From the NCBI GenBank assembly GCA_002083435.1, contig LWDJ01000049.1, positions 47,763 through 111,762 on the forward strand: a DNA stretch of 64,000 bases, written 5' to 3'. This DNA comes from Proteobacteria bacterium SG_bin6 (GTDB lineage Bacteria > Pseudomonadota > Alphaproteobacteria > Sphingomonadales > Sphingomonadaceae). A model generated the notes under the pieces. It did no database searches. It worked only from the letters and a program-made list of their open reading frames with translations, and had not been told where the DNA came from. The translations under genes and the position numbers were made by a program. Positions 41,149 through 49,838 of the stretch are shown here, piece by piece. The first letter of the stretch is position 1; every line of letters starts with the position of its first letter.

Positions 41149-41579
41149 CGCCCTTTGAGCGAATCGCGGATTTCACGCAGCAGCGTCACCTCTTGGGGCT
41201 CGGGCGCCGGCGCCGCTTCGGCCGCAGGCGGCGGCGCCATCAGCCGGTTGGCGCTGCGCACGATCAGGAAAATGACGAAAGCGAGGATCAGGAAGTTGAT
41301 CACCGCCGTGACGAACGCGCCATAGCCGATCAGCGGCACCCCGGCCGCCTTCAGCGCGGCATAATCGGTCAGCGCGCCTTTGAAGTCCGCCGGCACCGGC
41401 CCCAGCCGCACGAAAAAGCGCGAGAAATCGACCCCACCGAAGAGCCAGCCGATGAACGGCAGCAGCACATCATCGGTCAAAGATTTGGTGATCGTGGCGA
41501 ACGCGCCGCCGATGATCACGCCCACCGCCAGATCGAGCACGTTGCCGCGCGCGATGAAGGCGCGAAATTCCTTGAACAT
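41145..41579 (-). CDS. mscL: Large-conductance mechanosensitive channel
   Basis: 144 residues. Start at 41579 (MFKEFRAFIARGNVLDLAVGVIIGGAFATITKSL) gives the amphipathic N-terminal helix and the pore-lining TM1; TM2 is VTAVINFLILAFVIFLIVRS, and the C-terminal cytoplasmic bundle ends EVTLLREIRDSLKGR. The periplasmic loop (VDFSRFFVRLG) is of normal length. MscL opens under membrane tension to release solutes during osmotic downshock. It diverges from the Nudix gene. Confidence 0.97.
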   Translation of the reverse strand: MFKEFRAFIARGNVLDLAVGVIIGGAFATITKSLTDDVLLPFIGWLFGGVDFSRFFVRLGPVPADFKGALTDYAALKAAGVPLIGYGAFVTAVINFLILAFVIFLIVRSANRLMAPPPAAEAAPAPEPQEVTLLREIRDSLKGR

Positions 41580-41652
41580 TGCCCTGTCCTCCCGCGCGCC
41601 ATCTTGCCAAGCTTCGCGGCGAATGGAAGGGGCAAGCGCGAAGGGAGCGCGC

Positions 41653-42159
41653 ATGAGCGAAATCGTCTGGCAGGGGCAGTATCTGACGATGATCGTCGAT
41701 GACCGCTGGGAATATGTGTCGCGCGCGCGCGGCATTGGCGCGGCGGTGATCGTCGCGACCGATGGCGACGCGGTGATCTTGGTCGAACAGTACCGCGTCC
41801 CGCTCGGGCACCGCTGCCTGGAATTGCCGGCGGGGCTGGTGGGCGACGATAGTGCTGGCGAGACACCGCTCGCCGCCGCCGCGCGCGAGCTGGAGGAGGA
41901 GACCGGCTACCGCGCCGGGAAGATCACATCGCTCGGCCAATTCTATTCCTCGCCGGGCATGGTGAGCGAGTGCTATGAACTCGTCCGCGCGACCGACTTG
42001 ACGCGGGTGGGCGAAGGCGGTGGCACGGCGGACGAAGGGATCACCGTCCACCGCGTGCCGCTGGGCGAAATCGCGGACTTCATCGCGACCAAACGCGCGG
42101 AAGGCGTCGCGATCGATGGCAAGTTGCTGCTGTTGCTGGGGGGCACTATATTGGGCTGA
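41653..42159 (+). CDS. Nudix hydrolase, ADP-ribose pyrophosphatase-like
   Basis: 168 residues. The Nudix box is complete: G-D-D-S-A-G-E, seven residues, then RELEEETGY, which fits GX5EX7REUXEEXGU. QFYSSPGMVSECYEL follows, a signature of the ADP-ribose/NADH pyrophosphatase branch. It opens MSEIVWQGQYLTMIVDDRWEY. It hydrolyses nucleoside diphosphates linked to another group. Diverges from mscL with 73 bases between. Confidence 0.9.
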   Translation: MSEIVWQGQYLTMIVDDRWEYVSRARGIGAAVIVATDGDAVILVEQYRVPLGHRCLELPAGLVGDDSAGETPLAAAARELEEETGYRAGKITSLGQFYSSPGMVSECYELVRATDLTRVGEGGGTADEGITVHRVPLGEIADFIATKRAEGVAIDGKLLLLLGGTILG

Positions 42160-42198
42160 TCGGGCTCGGTGGCCGCGATCTGCCATTCCGAGGGCCAA

Positions 42199-42480
42199 TT
42201 ACCGGAAGTTATCGGCGTAAGACTGGAGCTTCAGCTTCGGCGCCGCCGCCGGGATCACGCGATAGGCGATGCCCTCGCGCTCGGCATAACCCTGCGCCGC
42301 CTCCCGCGTCGGGAAGCCGAGGATCACCTGCTTTTGCGTGTCGGCCGAGCCCGCCCAGCCGGTGAGCGGATCGGGGCACACGCGGTCGCTGGGGACGAAT
42401 TCGAGCACCCATTCATGCGTGCGCGCGCGGCCGGATTGCATCGCGTTCTTGGGGCGTTGGTAGATGCGGGCGGTCGTCAT
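42199..42480 (-). CDS. NDUFS4-like complex I accessory subunit (ETC C1 family)
   Basis: 93 residues, start at 42480 (MTTARIYQRPKNAMQSGRARTHEWVLEFVP). The pattern IYxRPKNAMQSG, WxxxFxP, and GWxGSxDTxxQVxLxFxTxExAxxYAxRxGxxYxV is the NDUFS4/18-kDa subunit family. It starts 10 bases after the hrpB stop, same strand, so may be co-transcribed. Together with the NDUFA12-like gene at the left edge, two complex I accessory subunits are scattered in the window. Confidence 0.93.
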   Translation of the reverse strand: MTTARIYQRPKNAMQSGRARTHEWVLEFVPSDRVCPDPLTGWAGSADTQKQVILGFPTREAAQGYAEREGIAYRVIPAAAPKLKLQSYADNFR

Positions 42481-42490
42481 GCGCCACCCC

Positions 42491-45040
42491 TTATCGCAGC
42501 CCGGCGGCTCTTGCATCCGCATTTTTGGTCTTGAGTGTCGCACGGGCACTGGCGGGATCGTCGGGCCAGGGATGCTTGGGGTAGCGACCGCGCATTTCCT
42601 TGGCGACGGCGGCCCAGCTCCCCGCCCAGAAACCAGGCAGATCGCGCGTTGTCTGGATGGGGCGGCTCGCGGGCGAGGTGAGCGAGAGCACCAGCGGCAC
42701 CGCTCCGCGCGCGACCATCGGATGCGCGCCGAGCCCGAACAGCGCCTGCGGGCGGCACTCGACGGTCGGTCCGGCTTCGGCGGCATAGTCGATCGCGTGG
42801 CTCGATCCCGCCGGGGTTTCGAGCCGCGCGGGAGCGAGCGTGTCGAGCGCGCGCATCCCGTCCCAGCCGAGCAAGCCTTTGAGTGCGTCGGTCAGCGCCT
42901 CGGGCGCGATCGCGTCCAGCCGGCGCTTGCCCGCGAGCAGGGGCGGCAGCCAGTCGTCGAGCCGCTCGATCAGCGCGGCGTCGTCCAGCGCGGGCGGGCC
43001 ACCGTGCAACGCCGCGAAAGCGGCCCGCGCGCGCAAGGCAAGCGCGCTCTCGCTCCAGGGAAGCAGCGCCAGGCCGTTCTCGCGCACACCCTCCAGCAGC
43101 GCGGCGGCGATCGCTTCCGGGGCGGCGCCATCGTCCTGCCCGCTCGCCAGCCGGATCGCGCCGAGCCGGCGCTCCCGCAGCGGCTGGACGGCGCCGGTCG
43201 CGGGCTCGAAGCGCGCGGTGCGGTGGGTTTCGATGCGGTCGCCGAACAGCGCCTCGATGCTCGCCGGATCGAGTGGCGCGGCGGCGAGGATGCGCGCGCC
43301 CGCCGCCATCCCCTGCGTCTCGGCGACGGCGAGCCACTCGGCGCGGGCGAGCGAGGACGCGGGATCGAGCTTGAACCCCCGCCCGCCAACCGAGGCCCAG
43401 TGCTCGCCGCCGGCGTCGCGCCGCCGCGCGACCCGATCGGGGAAAGCAAGCGCGATACAGCGAGCGAGGGGATCGGGGATGTCCTCCAGAAACCCTCTCC
43501 CCTTCAGGGGAGAGGGTTTGGGAGAGGGGGCGGTCTGAGAGCGCTCCTCCGCGGCATCGCCCCTGAAGGGGCGAGGGCTATTGGTATCGACAATTTGCGC
43601 CCAGCGCGCCGCGAGCCCCCGCGCGGCCTCGGCCTTGGCGCCGCGTTCGCGCCGCCAGCGGCTGTGGCGCGTCTCCAGATCGGGGTCGTTGCCGCCGAGC
43701 CCGCGCTCGCTCAGCAGCACCGCGACTTCCGCCGCGACGCGCCCCAAGCCCTGCCGGGCACCCTCGATCAGCATATGCGCGAGCCGGGGCGGCAGCGGCA
43801 GTTTCGCGACCGCCTCGCCATGCGGCGTCACCCGACCGTCCGCGTCGATCGCGCCGAGCGCCCGCAGCCGCCCGCGCGCCTCCAGCACCCCCGCCTCGGG
43901 CGGCGGATCGAGCCAGCTGAGCGCGCGCGGATCGGTGACGCCCCAGCGCGCGCAATCGAGCACCAGCGCCGACAGGTCGGCCTCCAGGATTTCGGGCGGA
44001 TCGAAGCGCGGCAGGCCGGCGGTCGCGGCTTCCTCCCACAGCCGGTAGGCGATCCCCGGCCCCTGCCGCGCCGCGCGCCCCGCGCGCTGCGTCGCGGCGG
44101 CCTGGCTTACCCGCTCGGTCACCAGCCGCGTCATCCCCGCCGCGCGATCATAACGCGGGCGGCGGGCGAGGCCTGAATCCACCACGATGCGGATGCCATC
44201 GAGCGTCAGGCTGGTCTCGGCGATCGAGGTGGCAAGCACCAATTTGCGCGCGCCGCGCGGCTCGGGCGCGATCGCCGCGCGCTGTTCTGCGGGCGGCAGC
44301 GTGCCATGGAGCCTGTGGAGCGCGACCGGCAAGCCGGCGAGCCGCTCGGCGGTGCGCTCGATCTCGGCGACCCCCGGCAGGAAAGCAAGCACCCCGCCCT
44401 CGCCTTCGAGCAAAGCCGTGCGGACCGCGCGCGCGACGGCATCCTCGATCCGTTCAGCAGGGTCGCGCCCCAGATAGCGCAACTCGAGCGGGAAACTGCG
44501 CCCTTCGCTCTCGATCACCGGCGCGCCGCCCATCAGGGCCGCGAACCGCGCGCCGTCGAGCGTCGCCGACATGGCCAGCAATCGCAGATCGGGGCGAAAG
44601 GCCGCTTGCGCGTCGAGCGCGAGCGCAAGGCCTAAATCGCTGTCCAGGCTGCGCTCATGCACTTCGTCGAACAGCACGGCGGACACGCCGGCAAGCTCGG
44701 GATCGGCCTGAACGCGCGCGACGAAAATGCCCTCGGTCATCACCGTAACCCGGGTGCGCGCCGAGCGGCGGGTATCGAGCCGGGTCGCATGGCCGAAGGT
44801 CTCGCCCGGTTTCTCGCCCGCAAGCGCCGCCATCCGCTCGGCGGCGGCGCGCGCGGCGATGCGGCGGGGGGAGAGGAGCAGGATCTCGCCGGTGCACCAC
44901 GGCTCGCCCAGCAGCGCGGGGGCGACGGCGGTCGTCTTCCCCGCCCCCGGCGGCGCGACGAGCACCGCGCGGGACTGATCGCGCAAGGCACTGAGAAGAT
45001 CGGGGAGGACGGCGTGGATTGGGAGGATCGCCGGCCTCAA
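42491..45040 (-). CDS. hrpB: ATP-dependent helicase HrpB, with in-frame palindromic insert
   Basis: 849 residues. DEAH/RHA helicase motifs: APPGAGKTTAV (Walker A), FDEVHERS (DEVH), AMSATL, RRPRYDRAAGM and QRAGRAARQGP. The C-terminal HrpB domain ends PIQTTRDLPGFWAGSW...KEMRGRYPKHPWP-like sequence (last part YPKHPWPDDP). It begins with TTG at 45040 overlapping the ispB stop (TTGA). Residues about 486-516, rich in S, P, R and K, interrupt the region between two otherwise conserved blocks and are encoded by a palindromic repeat (43493-43577). Cellular role of HrpB is unclear; it is conserved in proteobacteria. Confidence 0.92.
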   Translation of the reverse strand: MRPAILPIHAVLPDLLSALRDQSRAVLVAPPGAGKTTAVAPALLGEPWCTGEILLLSPRRIAARAAAERMAALAGEKPGETFGHATRLDTRRSARTRVTVMTEGIFVARVQADPELAGVSAVLFDEVHERSLDSDLGLALALDAQAAFRPDLRLLAMSATLDGARFAALMGGAPVIESEGRSFPLELRYLGRDPAERIEDAVARAVRTALLEGEGGVLAFLPGVAEIERTAERLAGLPVALHRLHGTLPPAEQRAAIAPEPRGARKLVLATSIAETSLTLDGIRIVVDSGLARRPRYDRAAGMTRLVTERVSQAAATQRAGRAARQGPGIAYRLWEEAATAGLPRFDPPEILEADLSALVLDCARWGVTDPRALSWLDPPPEAGVLEARGRLRALGAIDADGRVTPHGEAVAKLPLPPRLAHMLIEGARQGLGRVAAEVAVLLSERGLGGNDPDLETRHSRWRRERGAKAEAARGLAARWAQIVDTNSPRPFRGDAAEERSQTAPSPKPSPLKGRGFLEDIPDPLARCIALAFPDRVARRRDAGGEHWASVGGRGFKLDPASSLARAEWLAVAETQGMAAGARILAAAPLDPASIEALFGDRIETHRTARFEPATGAVQPLRERRLGAIRLASGQDDGAAPEAIAAALLEGVRENGLALLPWSESALALRARAAFAALHGGPPALDDAALIERLDDWLPPLLAGKRRLDAIAPEALTDALKGLLGWDGMRALDTLAPARLETPAGSSHAIDYAAEAGPTVECRPQALFGLGAHPMVARGAVPLVLSLTSPASRPIQTTRDLPGFWAGSWAAVAKEMRGRYPKHPWPDDPASARATLKTKNADARAAGLR
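43493..43577. repeat. REPIN-like inverted doublet inserted in frame in hrpB
   Basis: Two hairpins face each other: 43491-43518 has perfect 13-base arms around a 2-base loop, and 43558-43573 has perfect 7-base arms around GA. The outer ends are an 18-base inverted repeat with one mismatch (CCCTCTCCCCTTCAGGGG at 43493-43510 against CCCCTGAAGGGGCGAGGG at 43560-43577). The length keeps the hrpB frame and adds about 30 residues. The same architecture occurs between genes at 57825-57956. Confidence 0.8.
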
Positions 45041-46050
45041 TACGCCCGCGCGATCGCGAATTCGACCGCCTCGACCATCGCCGCCTTTGCCGCGCCGCTC
45101 GCGAACGGGCCGATCGCGTCGATCGCGCGCTGGCCATAATGGCGCGCGCGGGCGAGCGTGTCATCGACGGCATGGGTGCGACGGATCAGCGCGACCGCAT
45201 GGGCCAGGTCTTCGTCGGCCACGCGGCGGCCGGCGATCGCGGCTTCCCAGAAGGCGCGGTCCTCGGCCGAGCCGCGCGCATAGGCCAGGATCACCGGTAG
45301 CGTCACCTTGCCTTCGCGGAAATCGTCGCCCGCGTCCTTGCCCATCACCTGGGCCTCGGACACATAATCGATCGCGTCATCGACCAGCTGGAAGGCGATG
45401 CCCAGATTGCGGCCATAGGCGTCGAGCGCGAGTTCCTCGGCTTCCACCCGCTCGGCGACGACGGCGGCGATCCGGCACGCGGCGGCGAACAAGGCGGCGG
45501 TCTTCGCGCCGATGATGTCGAGATAGCGCTCCTCGCTGAGCCCGATGAGGCGCTGCGCGGTAAGCTGGTTGACCTCGCCTTCCGCGATCACCGCGCTCGC
45601 CGCACTCAGGATTTTCAGCACTTTAAGGCCGCCATCCTCGACCATTAGCTCGAAGGCGCGGCTGAACAGGAAGTCGCCGACCAGCACCGTCGCCGGATTG
45701 CCCCAGATATTGTTCGCGGTGCGCCGCCCGCGCCGCAAATCGCTGCCATCGACGACATCGTCGTGCAGCAGGGTTGCGGTGTGGATGAACTCGACCGCGG
45801 CGGCCAAACGGTGGTGGCGGGTGCCGGTATAGCCGAGCAGCCGCGCGCTCGCGAGCGTGAGCATCGGCCGCATCCGCTTGCCGCCGCCGGCGATCAAATG
45901 GCCGGCAAGCTCGGGAATCAGCGGGATGCGCGACTGCATCCGATCGAGAATCACCGCGTTCACCTGATTCATGTCGGGCGCGACCAGGGCGATCATCGGA
46001 TCGAGCGAGGGTTGGCCTCGTGTCTCCAGGCGGTGGACGGTCGCGGTCAT
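45037..46050 (-). CDS. ispB: Polyprenyl diphosphate synthase (octaprenyl-type)
   Basis: 337 residues, start at 46050 (MTATVHRLETRGQPSLDP). First aspartate motif LLHDDVVDGSDLRRG; second FQLVDDAIDY; a KGKR-like GGGKRMRPML near the N-terminus. The enzyme elongates farnesyl diphosphate with isopentenyl diphosphate to the ubiquinone side chain (octaprenyl or decaprenyl; length not predictable). The open frame extends upstream without similarity. It precedes hrpB with a four-base overlap and diverges from the second chorismate mutase gene. Confidence 0.92.
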   Translation of the reverse strand: MTATVHRLETRGQPSLDPMIALVAPDMNQVNAVILDRMQSRIPLIPELAGHLIAGGGKRMRPMLTLASARLLGYTGTRHHRLAAAVEFIHTATLLHDDVVDGSDLRRGRRTANNIWGNPATVLVGDFLFSRAFELMVEDGGLKVLKILSAASAVIAEGEVNQLTAQRLIGLSEERYLDIIGAKTAALFAAACRIAAVVAERVEAEELALDAYGRNLGIAFQLVDDAIDYVSEAQVMGKDAGDDFREGKVTLPVILAYARGSAEDRAFWEAAIAGRRVADEDLAHAVALIRRTHAVDDTLARARHYGQRAIDAIGPFASGAAKAAMVEAVEFAIARAY

Positions 46051-46131
46051 CGCGCCGCGATGTGGCTGGTTCGCCTGCCAAAGGCAAGGGGCGGCCTTGC
46101 GCGACGGGCGCTCCGGCCGCAAAATCAGGCA

Positions 46132-46413
46132 ATGGCCGACCCGACTCTCGCCGCTTATCGCCGTAGCATCGACAATATCGATGCCGCGCTGATCCATCTG
46201 CTCGCGGAAAGATTCAAGATCACTCAATCGGTTGGGCGGTACAAGGCGGAGGCGGGGTTGCCGCCGGCGGACCCAGGGCGCGAGGAGGCACAGATCGCCC
46301 GGCTCCGCCAACTAGCGGCGGACGCGGAGCTCGATCCGGAGTTCAGCGAGAAGTTCTTGCGGTTCATCATCACCGAAGTGATCCGCCACCATGAGCGATT
46401 TCGCGACGGCTGA
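46132..46413 (+). CDS. Chorismate mutase, AroQ-type (copy 2)
   Basis: 93 residues: YRRSIDNIDAALIHLLAERFKITQSVGRYKAEAGLPPADPGREEAQIARL, and a final helix FSEKFLRFIITEVIRHH (these segments are longer than can be quoted whole and are given in part). The active-site set of Arg in helix 1, Lys in RYK and Glu/Gln in the last helix is present. It is the more canonical of the two chorismate mutases in the window (the other is at 35607-35915) and directs chorismate to prephenate. It ends 12 bases before a perfect hairpin. Confidence 0.88.
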   Translation: MADPTLAAYRRSIDNIDAALIHLLAERFKITQSVGRYKAEAGLPPADPGREEAQIARLRQLAADAELDPEFSEKFLRFIITEVIRHHERFRDG

Positions 46414-46424
46414 GGCAATGCCGA

Positions 46425-46451
46425 GCCGGTCCCGCGCAACGCGGGACCGGC
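46425..46451. terminator. Perfect GC hairpin between convergent genes
   Basis: Arms GCCGGTCCCGCG and CGCGGGACCGGC enclose CAA. It lies between the stop codons of the chorismate mutase (46413) and hemerythrin (46461) genes and probably acts as a bidirectional terminator, though no T-run follows. Confidence 0.65.
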
Positions 46452-46460
46452 CCACGACCG

Positions 46461-47273
46461 TCAAAAGCCGCCCTTATCCCGTCCCGCGCCGCTCTGGGGC
46501 GTCGCCGGGCGATCCCCGGAGATATCGCCCCGATTGGTCGTGTCGCGACCGTAATCGGGGCTGAGGCCCGATCCGGTGCCGCCCGTGCCCGCCATCGAGC
46601 CGCCGAGCGACCCCTGCGATCCGCGCTCGCCGCCGGTGCGGCCGCCAAGGTCGCTGCCGAAATCGCCCGACGTCGAACCCGACGCCGCGCGGCCGCCGCC
46701 CATGTCGCGGTTGCCCAGGCCGCCGATGCCACCCTGCTCCGCCCCGTTCATGTAACGCTCATATTCCTCGCGGAAGCGCGCCGTCGCCATTTGCTGGAGA
46801 TCGGCGGGGGCGCTTTCCTTCATGTCGAGGAACCAGATCGATTCCTCTTCATAGATGTGATGCTTCACCGCGCCTTCGATATGGCCGAGCTTTTCCATAT
46901 ATTCCTGGCTGAGCGGCGCGAGCCGTTCGAGTTCGGCGAACTGCATCTTGGCGGTCGCCTGCTCGGTATAGGCCTGGGTCGCATGGCCCTTCTGCCCGTC
47001 CTTGGCGAGGCTGGGATAGAGCACCGTTTCCTCGGCGGTGCCGTGGCCGGTGAACAGCGCCATCAGCTGCTTCTGGGCGGTGCGCGCCTCGTCGGGCGAG
47101 CCCGCGTGCTTCACCTTCTCGAACGCGGCATAGATCTGCTCGTGATGGTCGAGCGCCATCGACAGCCAGTCGCCCGGCGAGCAGGCGGTGCGCGCCTTGT
47201 CATGCGCTTCCAGGCGCTGTTCCTCGGTTTCCGGGGGGGTCAGCGCTCCGATTACCTTATCGACAACGGACAT
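46461..47273 (-). CDS. Hemerythrin HHE-domain protein with Gly/Ser-rich tail
   Basis: 270 residues. The hemerythrin domain (about 35-175) has ALDHHEQIYAAF, LFTGHGTAEETVLYPSL and VKHHIYEEESIWF, giving the His/Glu diiron site. Residues after about 185 form a low-complexity Gly/Ser/Arg tail (GGIGGLGNRDMGGGR and similar). Bacterial HHE proteins bind O2 or NO, or act in iron-sulfur repair. It is the last gene of a four-gene minus-strand unit: SRPBCC, ADH, SDR, hemerythrin. Six bases separate it from the SDR stop. Confidence 0.88.
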   Translation of the reverse strand: MSVVDKVIGALTPPETEEQRLEAHDKARTACSPGDWLSMALDHHEQIYAAFEKVKHAGSPDEARTAQKQLMALFTGHGTAEETVLYPSLAKDGQKGHATQAYTEQATAKMQFAELERLAPLSQEYMEKLGHIEGAVKHHIYEEESIWFLDMKESAPADLQQMATARFREEYERYMNGAEQGGIGGLGNRDMGGGRAASGSTSGDFGSDLGGRTGGERGSQGSLGGSMAGTGGTGSGLSPDYGRDTTNRGDISGDRPATPQSGAGRDKGGF

Positions 47274-47278
47274 CCTGT

Positions 47279-48046
47279 TTACTCCTTGGGTTCCGCCAAA
47301 TGGCGATGGATTTCGGCCATGACCGGCGCCGGGGTGACGCCCGCGGCCGCCACTTGCGCCTTGTTGAACAAGCCGGAGACGATGCGGTCGCGGCCCGCCT
47401 GCACCGCCTTCCAGCCATCCTGCGCGACCTTGGCGGGATCGGCCTTGGCGTTTTGGCCCAGCCCGGTGTCCTCCATTTCGGCGCGCGCGAAGAATTCGGT
47501 GTCGGTCGCCCCCGGCATCAGCAGGGTGAGCGTGACGTCGCTTTCCTTCAGCTCGTTGCGCAACGCGTCGGCGAAATTGTCGATGAACGCCTTGGTCGCG
47601 TTATACACCGCGTTGAACGGCCCGGGGATGTAGCCGGCGATCGAGCCGGTGATCAGCACCTTGCCGCGATCGCGCTTCACCATGCCGCGCACAACATTCT
47701 GCAGCAGATAGAGCGTGCCGGTGATGTTGGTGTTGATCGAATAGGTCCAGTCGCCAACCTCCACATCGAGGAACGCCCCGCCCATCGCGTTGCCGGCATT
47801 GGCGCAGACGATATCGGGCACGCGGTCGCCACAGGCGGCGATCAGCTGATCGACGCCCTCGAACGTCGCCAGATCGCATTCCACGGGCGTGACGGTGATG
47901 CCTTCGATGCCGAGTTCGGCCACCGCCTCGTGCATCGGCTCGTTCGCGGCGATGACGAGGTCATACCCATCCCCCGCCGCGCAGCGCGCGAGTTCGAGAC
48001 CGATGCCGCTCGACGCGCCGGTGACGATCGCGAGCTTCTCAGCCAC
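47279..48046 (-). CDS. Short-chain dehydrogenase/reductase
   Basis: 255 residues of a classical SDR. Cofactor motif TGASSGIGLELAR, NAGN after the fourth strand, active-site GSIAGYIPGPFNAVYNATKAF with the YxxxK pair. Start 48046 overlaps the ADH stop (48039) by eight bases. The substrate is unknown. The gene belongs to the four-gene stress-type unit. Confidence 0.92.
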   Translation of the reverse strand: MAEKLAIVTGASSGIGLELARCAAGDGYDLVIAANEPMHEAVAELGIEGITVTPVECDLATFEGVDQLIAACGDRVPDIVCANAGNAMGGAFLDVEVGDWTYSINTNITGTLYLLQNVVRGMVKRDRGKVLITGSIAGYIPGPFNAVYNATKAFIDNFADALRNELKESDVTLTLLMPGATDTEFFARAEMEDTGLGQNAKADPAKVAQDGWKAVQAGRDRIVSGLFNKAQVAAAGVTPAPVMAEIHRHLAEPKE

Positions 48047-49223
48047 GGGCAGCCCCCGTCTTCAGGACCACCTTGGTGCAGTCATTCTGCTGATCGTGGA
48101 ACATCCTGTACCCTTCGGCGGCCTGATCGAGCGGCAGGCGGTGGCTGATGAGGAAGGTGGTATCCATCTTGTCCTCGAGCACCGCGGCCAGCAGCGGCTC
48201 GAGATAGCGCTGGACATGGGTTTGCCCGGTCTTGAGCGTCAGCCCCTTTTCCATCAGCGCGCCGAGCGGAAACTTGTCGACATAGCCGCCGTAAACCGCC
48301 GGCATCGAAACGCGCCCGCCCTTGCGGCAGGCGAAGATCGCCTGGCGGATCGAATGGGTCCGGTCGGTGTCCATGAACGTGGAAACTTTGATCTGGTCGA
48401 CGATGTTGTCGAAACTCAGCCCGTGCGCCTCCAGCCCCACCGCGTCGATCACCGCGTCGGGGCCGATGCCCCCGGTCATGTCCTGCAGCGCCTCGTGGAC
48501 GTTGGTTTCCTCGAAATTGATGACCTCGGCGCCGAACCGCTTGGCGAGCGCGAGGCGCGTCGGGAAGTGATCGATCGCGATCACTCGCGCCGCGCCCATG
48601 ATGAACGCCGATTGCACCGCGAACAGCCCGACCGGGCCGCAGCCCCACACCGCGACGATGTCGCCGGGCGCGATCTCGGCATTCTCCGCCGCCATCCAGC
48701 CGGTGGGGAGGATGTCGGAGAGGAACAGCACCTTGTCGTCATCCACCCCGTCGGGAACGACGATCGGGCCGACATCGCTGAATGGCACGCGGACATATTC
48801 GGCCTGCCCGCCCGAATAGCCGCCGGTCATGTGGCTATAGCCGAACAGCCCGGCCATCGGCTGGCCATAGGCAGTGGCGGCGATGTCCTGATTGTCGGCA
48901 GGCAGGCCGTTCTCGCACGCCGAATATTGCTGGTGGCCGCAGTGGTAGCAGCTGCCGCACGAGATGGTGAAGGGCACCACCACGCGCTGCCCCTTCTTCA
49001 GCGTCGATTTGGGGCCGGTTTCCACCACCTCGCCCATGAATTCATGGCCGAGAATGTCGCCCTTCTGCATCGTCGGTATATAGCCATCGTACAGATGCAG
49101 GTCCGACCCGCAGATCGCCGTCGAGGTGACGCGGATGATCGCGTCGTGCGGGTTCAGAATCTCGGGATCGTCGACCGTCTCGACTCGGACATCGTGCTTG
49201 CCATGCCAGGTGAGCGCCTTCAT
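48039..49223 (-). CDS. Zinc-dependent alcohol dehydrogenase
   Basis: 394 residues of the MDR family. GHEFMGEVVETG is the catalytic-zinc region; CGSCYHCGHQQYSACE is the structural zinc lobe; GCGPVGLFAVQSA is the NAD site. The pattern resembles glutathione-independent formaldehyde dehydrogenases and threonine dehydrogenases. Start 49223 overlaps the stop of the SRPBCC gene (ATGA-type). The ADH/SDR/hemerythrin/SRPBCC combination is found in stress regulons of sphingomonads. Confidence 0.93.
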   Translation of the reverse strand: MKALTWHGKHDVRVETVDDPEILNPHDAIIRVTSTAICGSDLHLYDGYIPTMQKGDILGHEFMGEVVETGPKSTLKKGQRVVVPFTISCGSCYHCGHQQYSACENGLPADNQDIAATAYGQPMAGLFGYSHMTGGYSGGQAEYVRVPFSDVGPIVVPDGVDDDKVLFLSDILPTGWMAAENAEIAPGDIVAVWGCGPVGLFAVQSAFIMGAARVIAIDHFPTRLALAKRFGAEVINFEETNVHEALQDMTGGIGPDAVIDAVGLEAHGLSFDNIVDQIKVSTFMDTDRTHSIRQAIFACRKGGRVSMPAVYGGYVDKFPLGALMEKGLTLKTGQTHVQRYLEPLLAAVLEDKMDTTFLISHRLPLDQAAEGYRMFHDQQNDCTKVVLKTGAARG

Positions 49224-49807
49224 GCGTCGCGCTCCTGATGCTGGCGGCGATTGCGCGCGCCGGTCGCGATCTCGCCGGTTTCCATCAATTGCTTGAAGCG
49301 GCGCAGGTCGCGCCGCGCCTGGATCGCGGGCTCGCGCTGGAACAGCTTGGCGATCGCCCGACCGATGAAGCCGCCGGGCGGATCATAAGTCAGTGTCACG
49401 CTCACCACCGTGCCGCGTGGCCCCGCGTCGCGGAAATCGACCCGGCCGCTATTGGGCACATCGGCGCCGGGGGCGGAGGTCCAGCAGATGAAGTCGCCCT
49501 CGCTCTCCTGGGTGACGACCGCCCTCCATTCGACCCGCCCGCCGCCGGGTGCCTTAACGACCCAGTGCGACTGTTTGGCGTCGATCATGTCGATCCGCTC
49601 GACATTCTCCATGAAGCTCGCGAGGTTCTGGAAATCGCGCCAGAAGGCGTAGAGTTCGCGCGCCGAGCGATTGATCGTCACCGATCGGCCGATCACCTGG
49701 TCGCCGTGCGCGCCGGGCACACCCTGTTGGCGGGCCTGTGCCTCGTCGGCATGGCGCGCGGCGCCGAGCGGCGCATCGTCGCGCCGCTGGTCTAGCGTTT
49801 CCGCCAC
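49220..49807 (-). CDS. SRPBCC family (cyclase/dehydrase-like) protein
   Basis: 195 residues. A START-like fold is seen in VTINRSARELYAFWRDFQNLASFMENVE and the closing helix GRAIAKLFQREPAIQARRDLRRFKQLMETGEI (given in part). Such domains bind hydrophobic ligands. It begins the stress-type unit, and its upstream region has a candidate GGAAC-N16-CGCT promoter. The substrate is unknown. Confidence 0.85.
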   Translation of the reverse strand: MAETLDQRRDDAPLGAARHADEAQARQQGVPGAHGDQVIGRSVTINRSARELYAFWRDFQNLASFMENVERIDMIDAKQSHWVVKAPGGGRVEWRAVVTQESEGDFICWTSAPGADVPNSGRVDFRDAGPRGTVVSVTLTYDPPGGFIGRAIAKLFQREPAIQARRDLRRFKQLMETGEIATGARNRRQHQERDA

Positions 49808-49838
49808 CTTCTCTCTCCCGTGCTGCTACGGGCCTGAA

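Noticed and set aside
42464..44176. A 570-codon plus-strand open frame opposite hrpB
   Set aside because: Arg/Gly-rich shadow of hrpB without a domain; both helicase domains are clear on the other strand.
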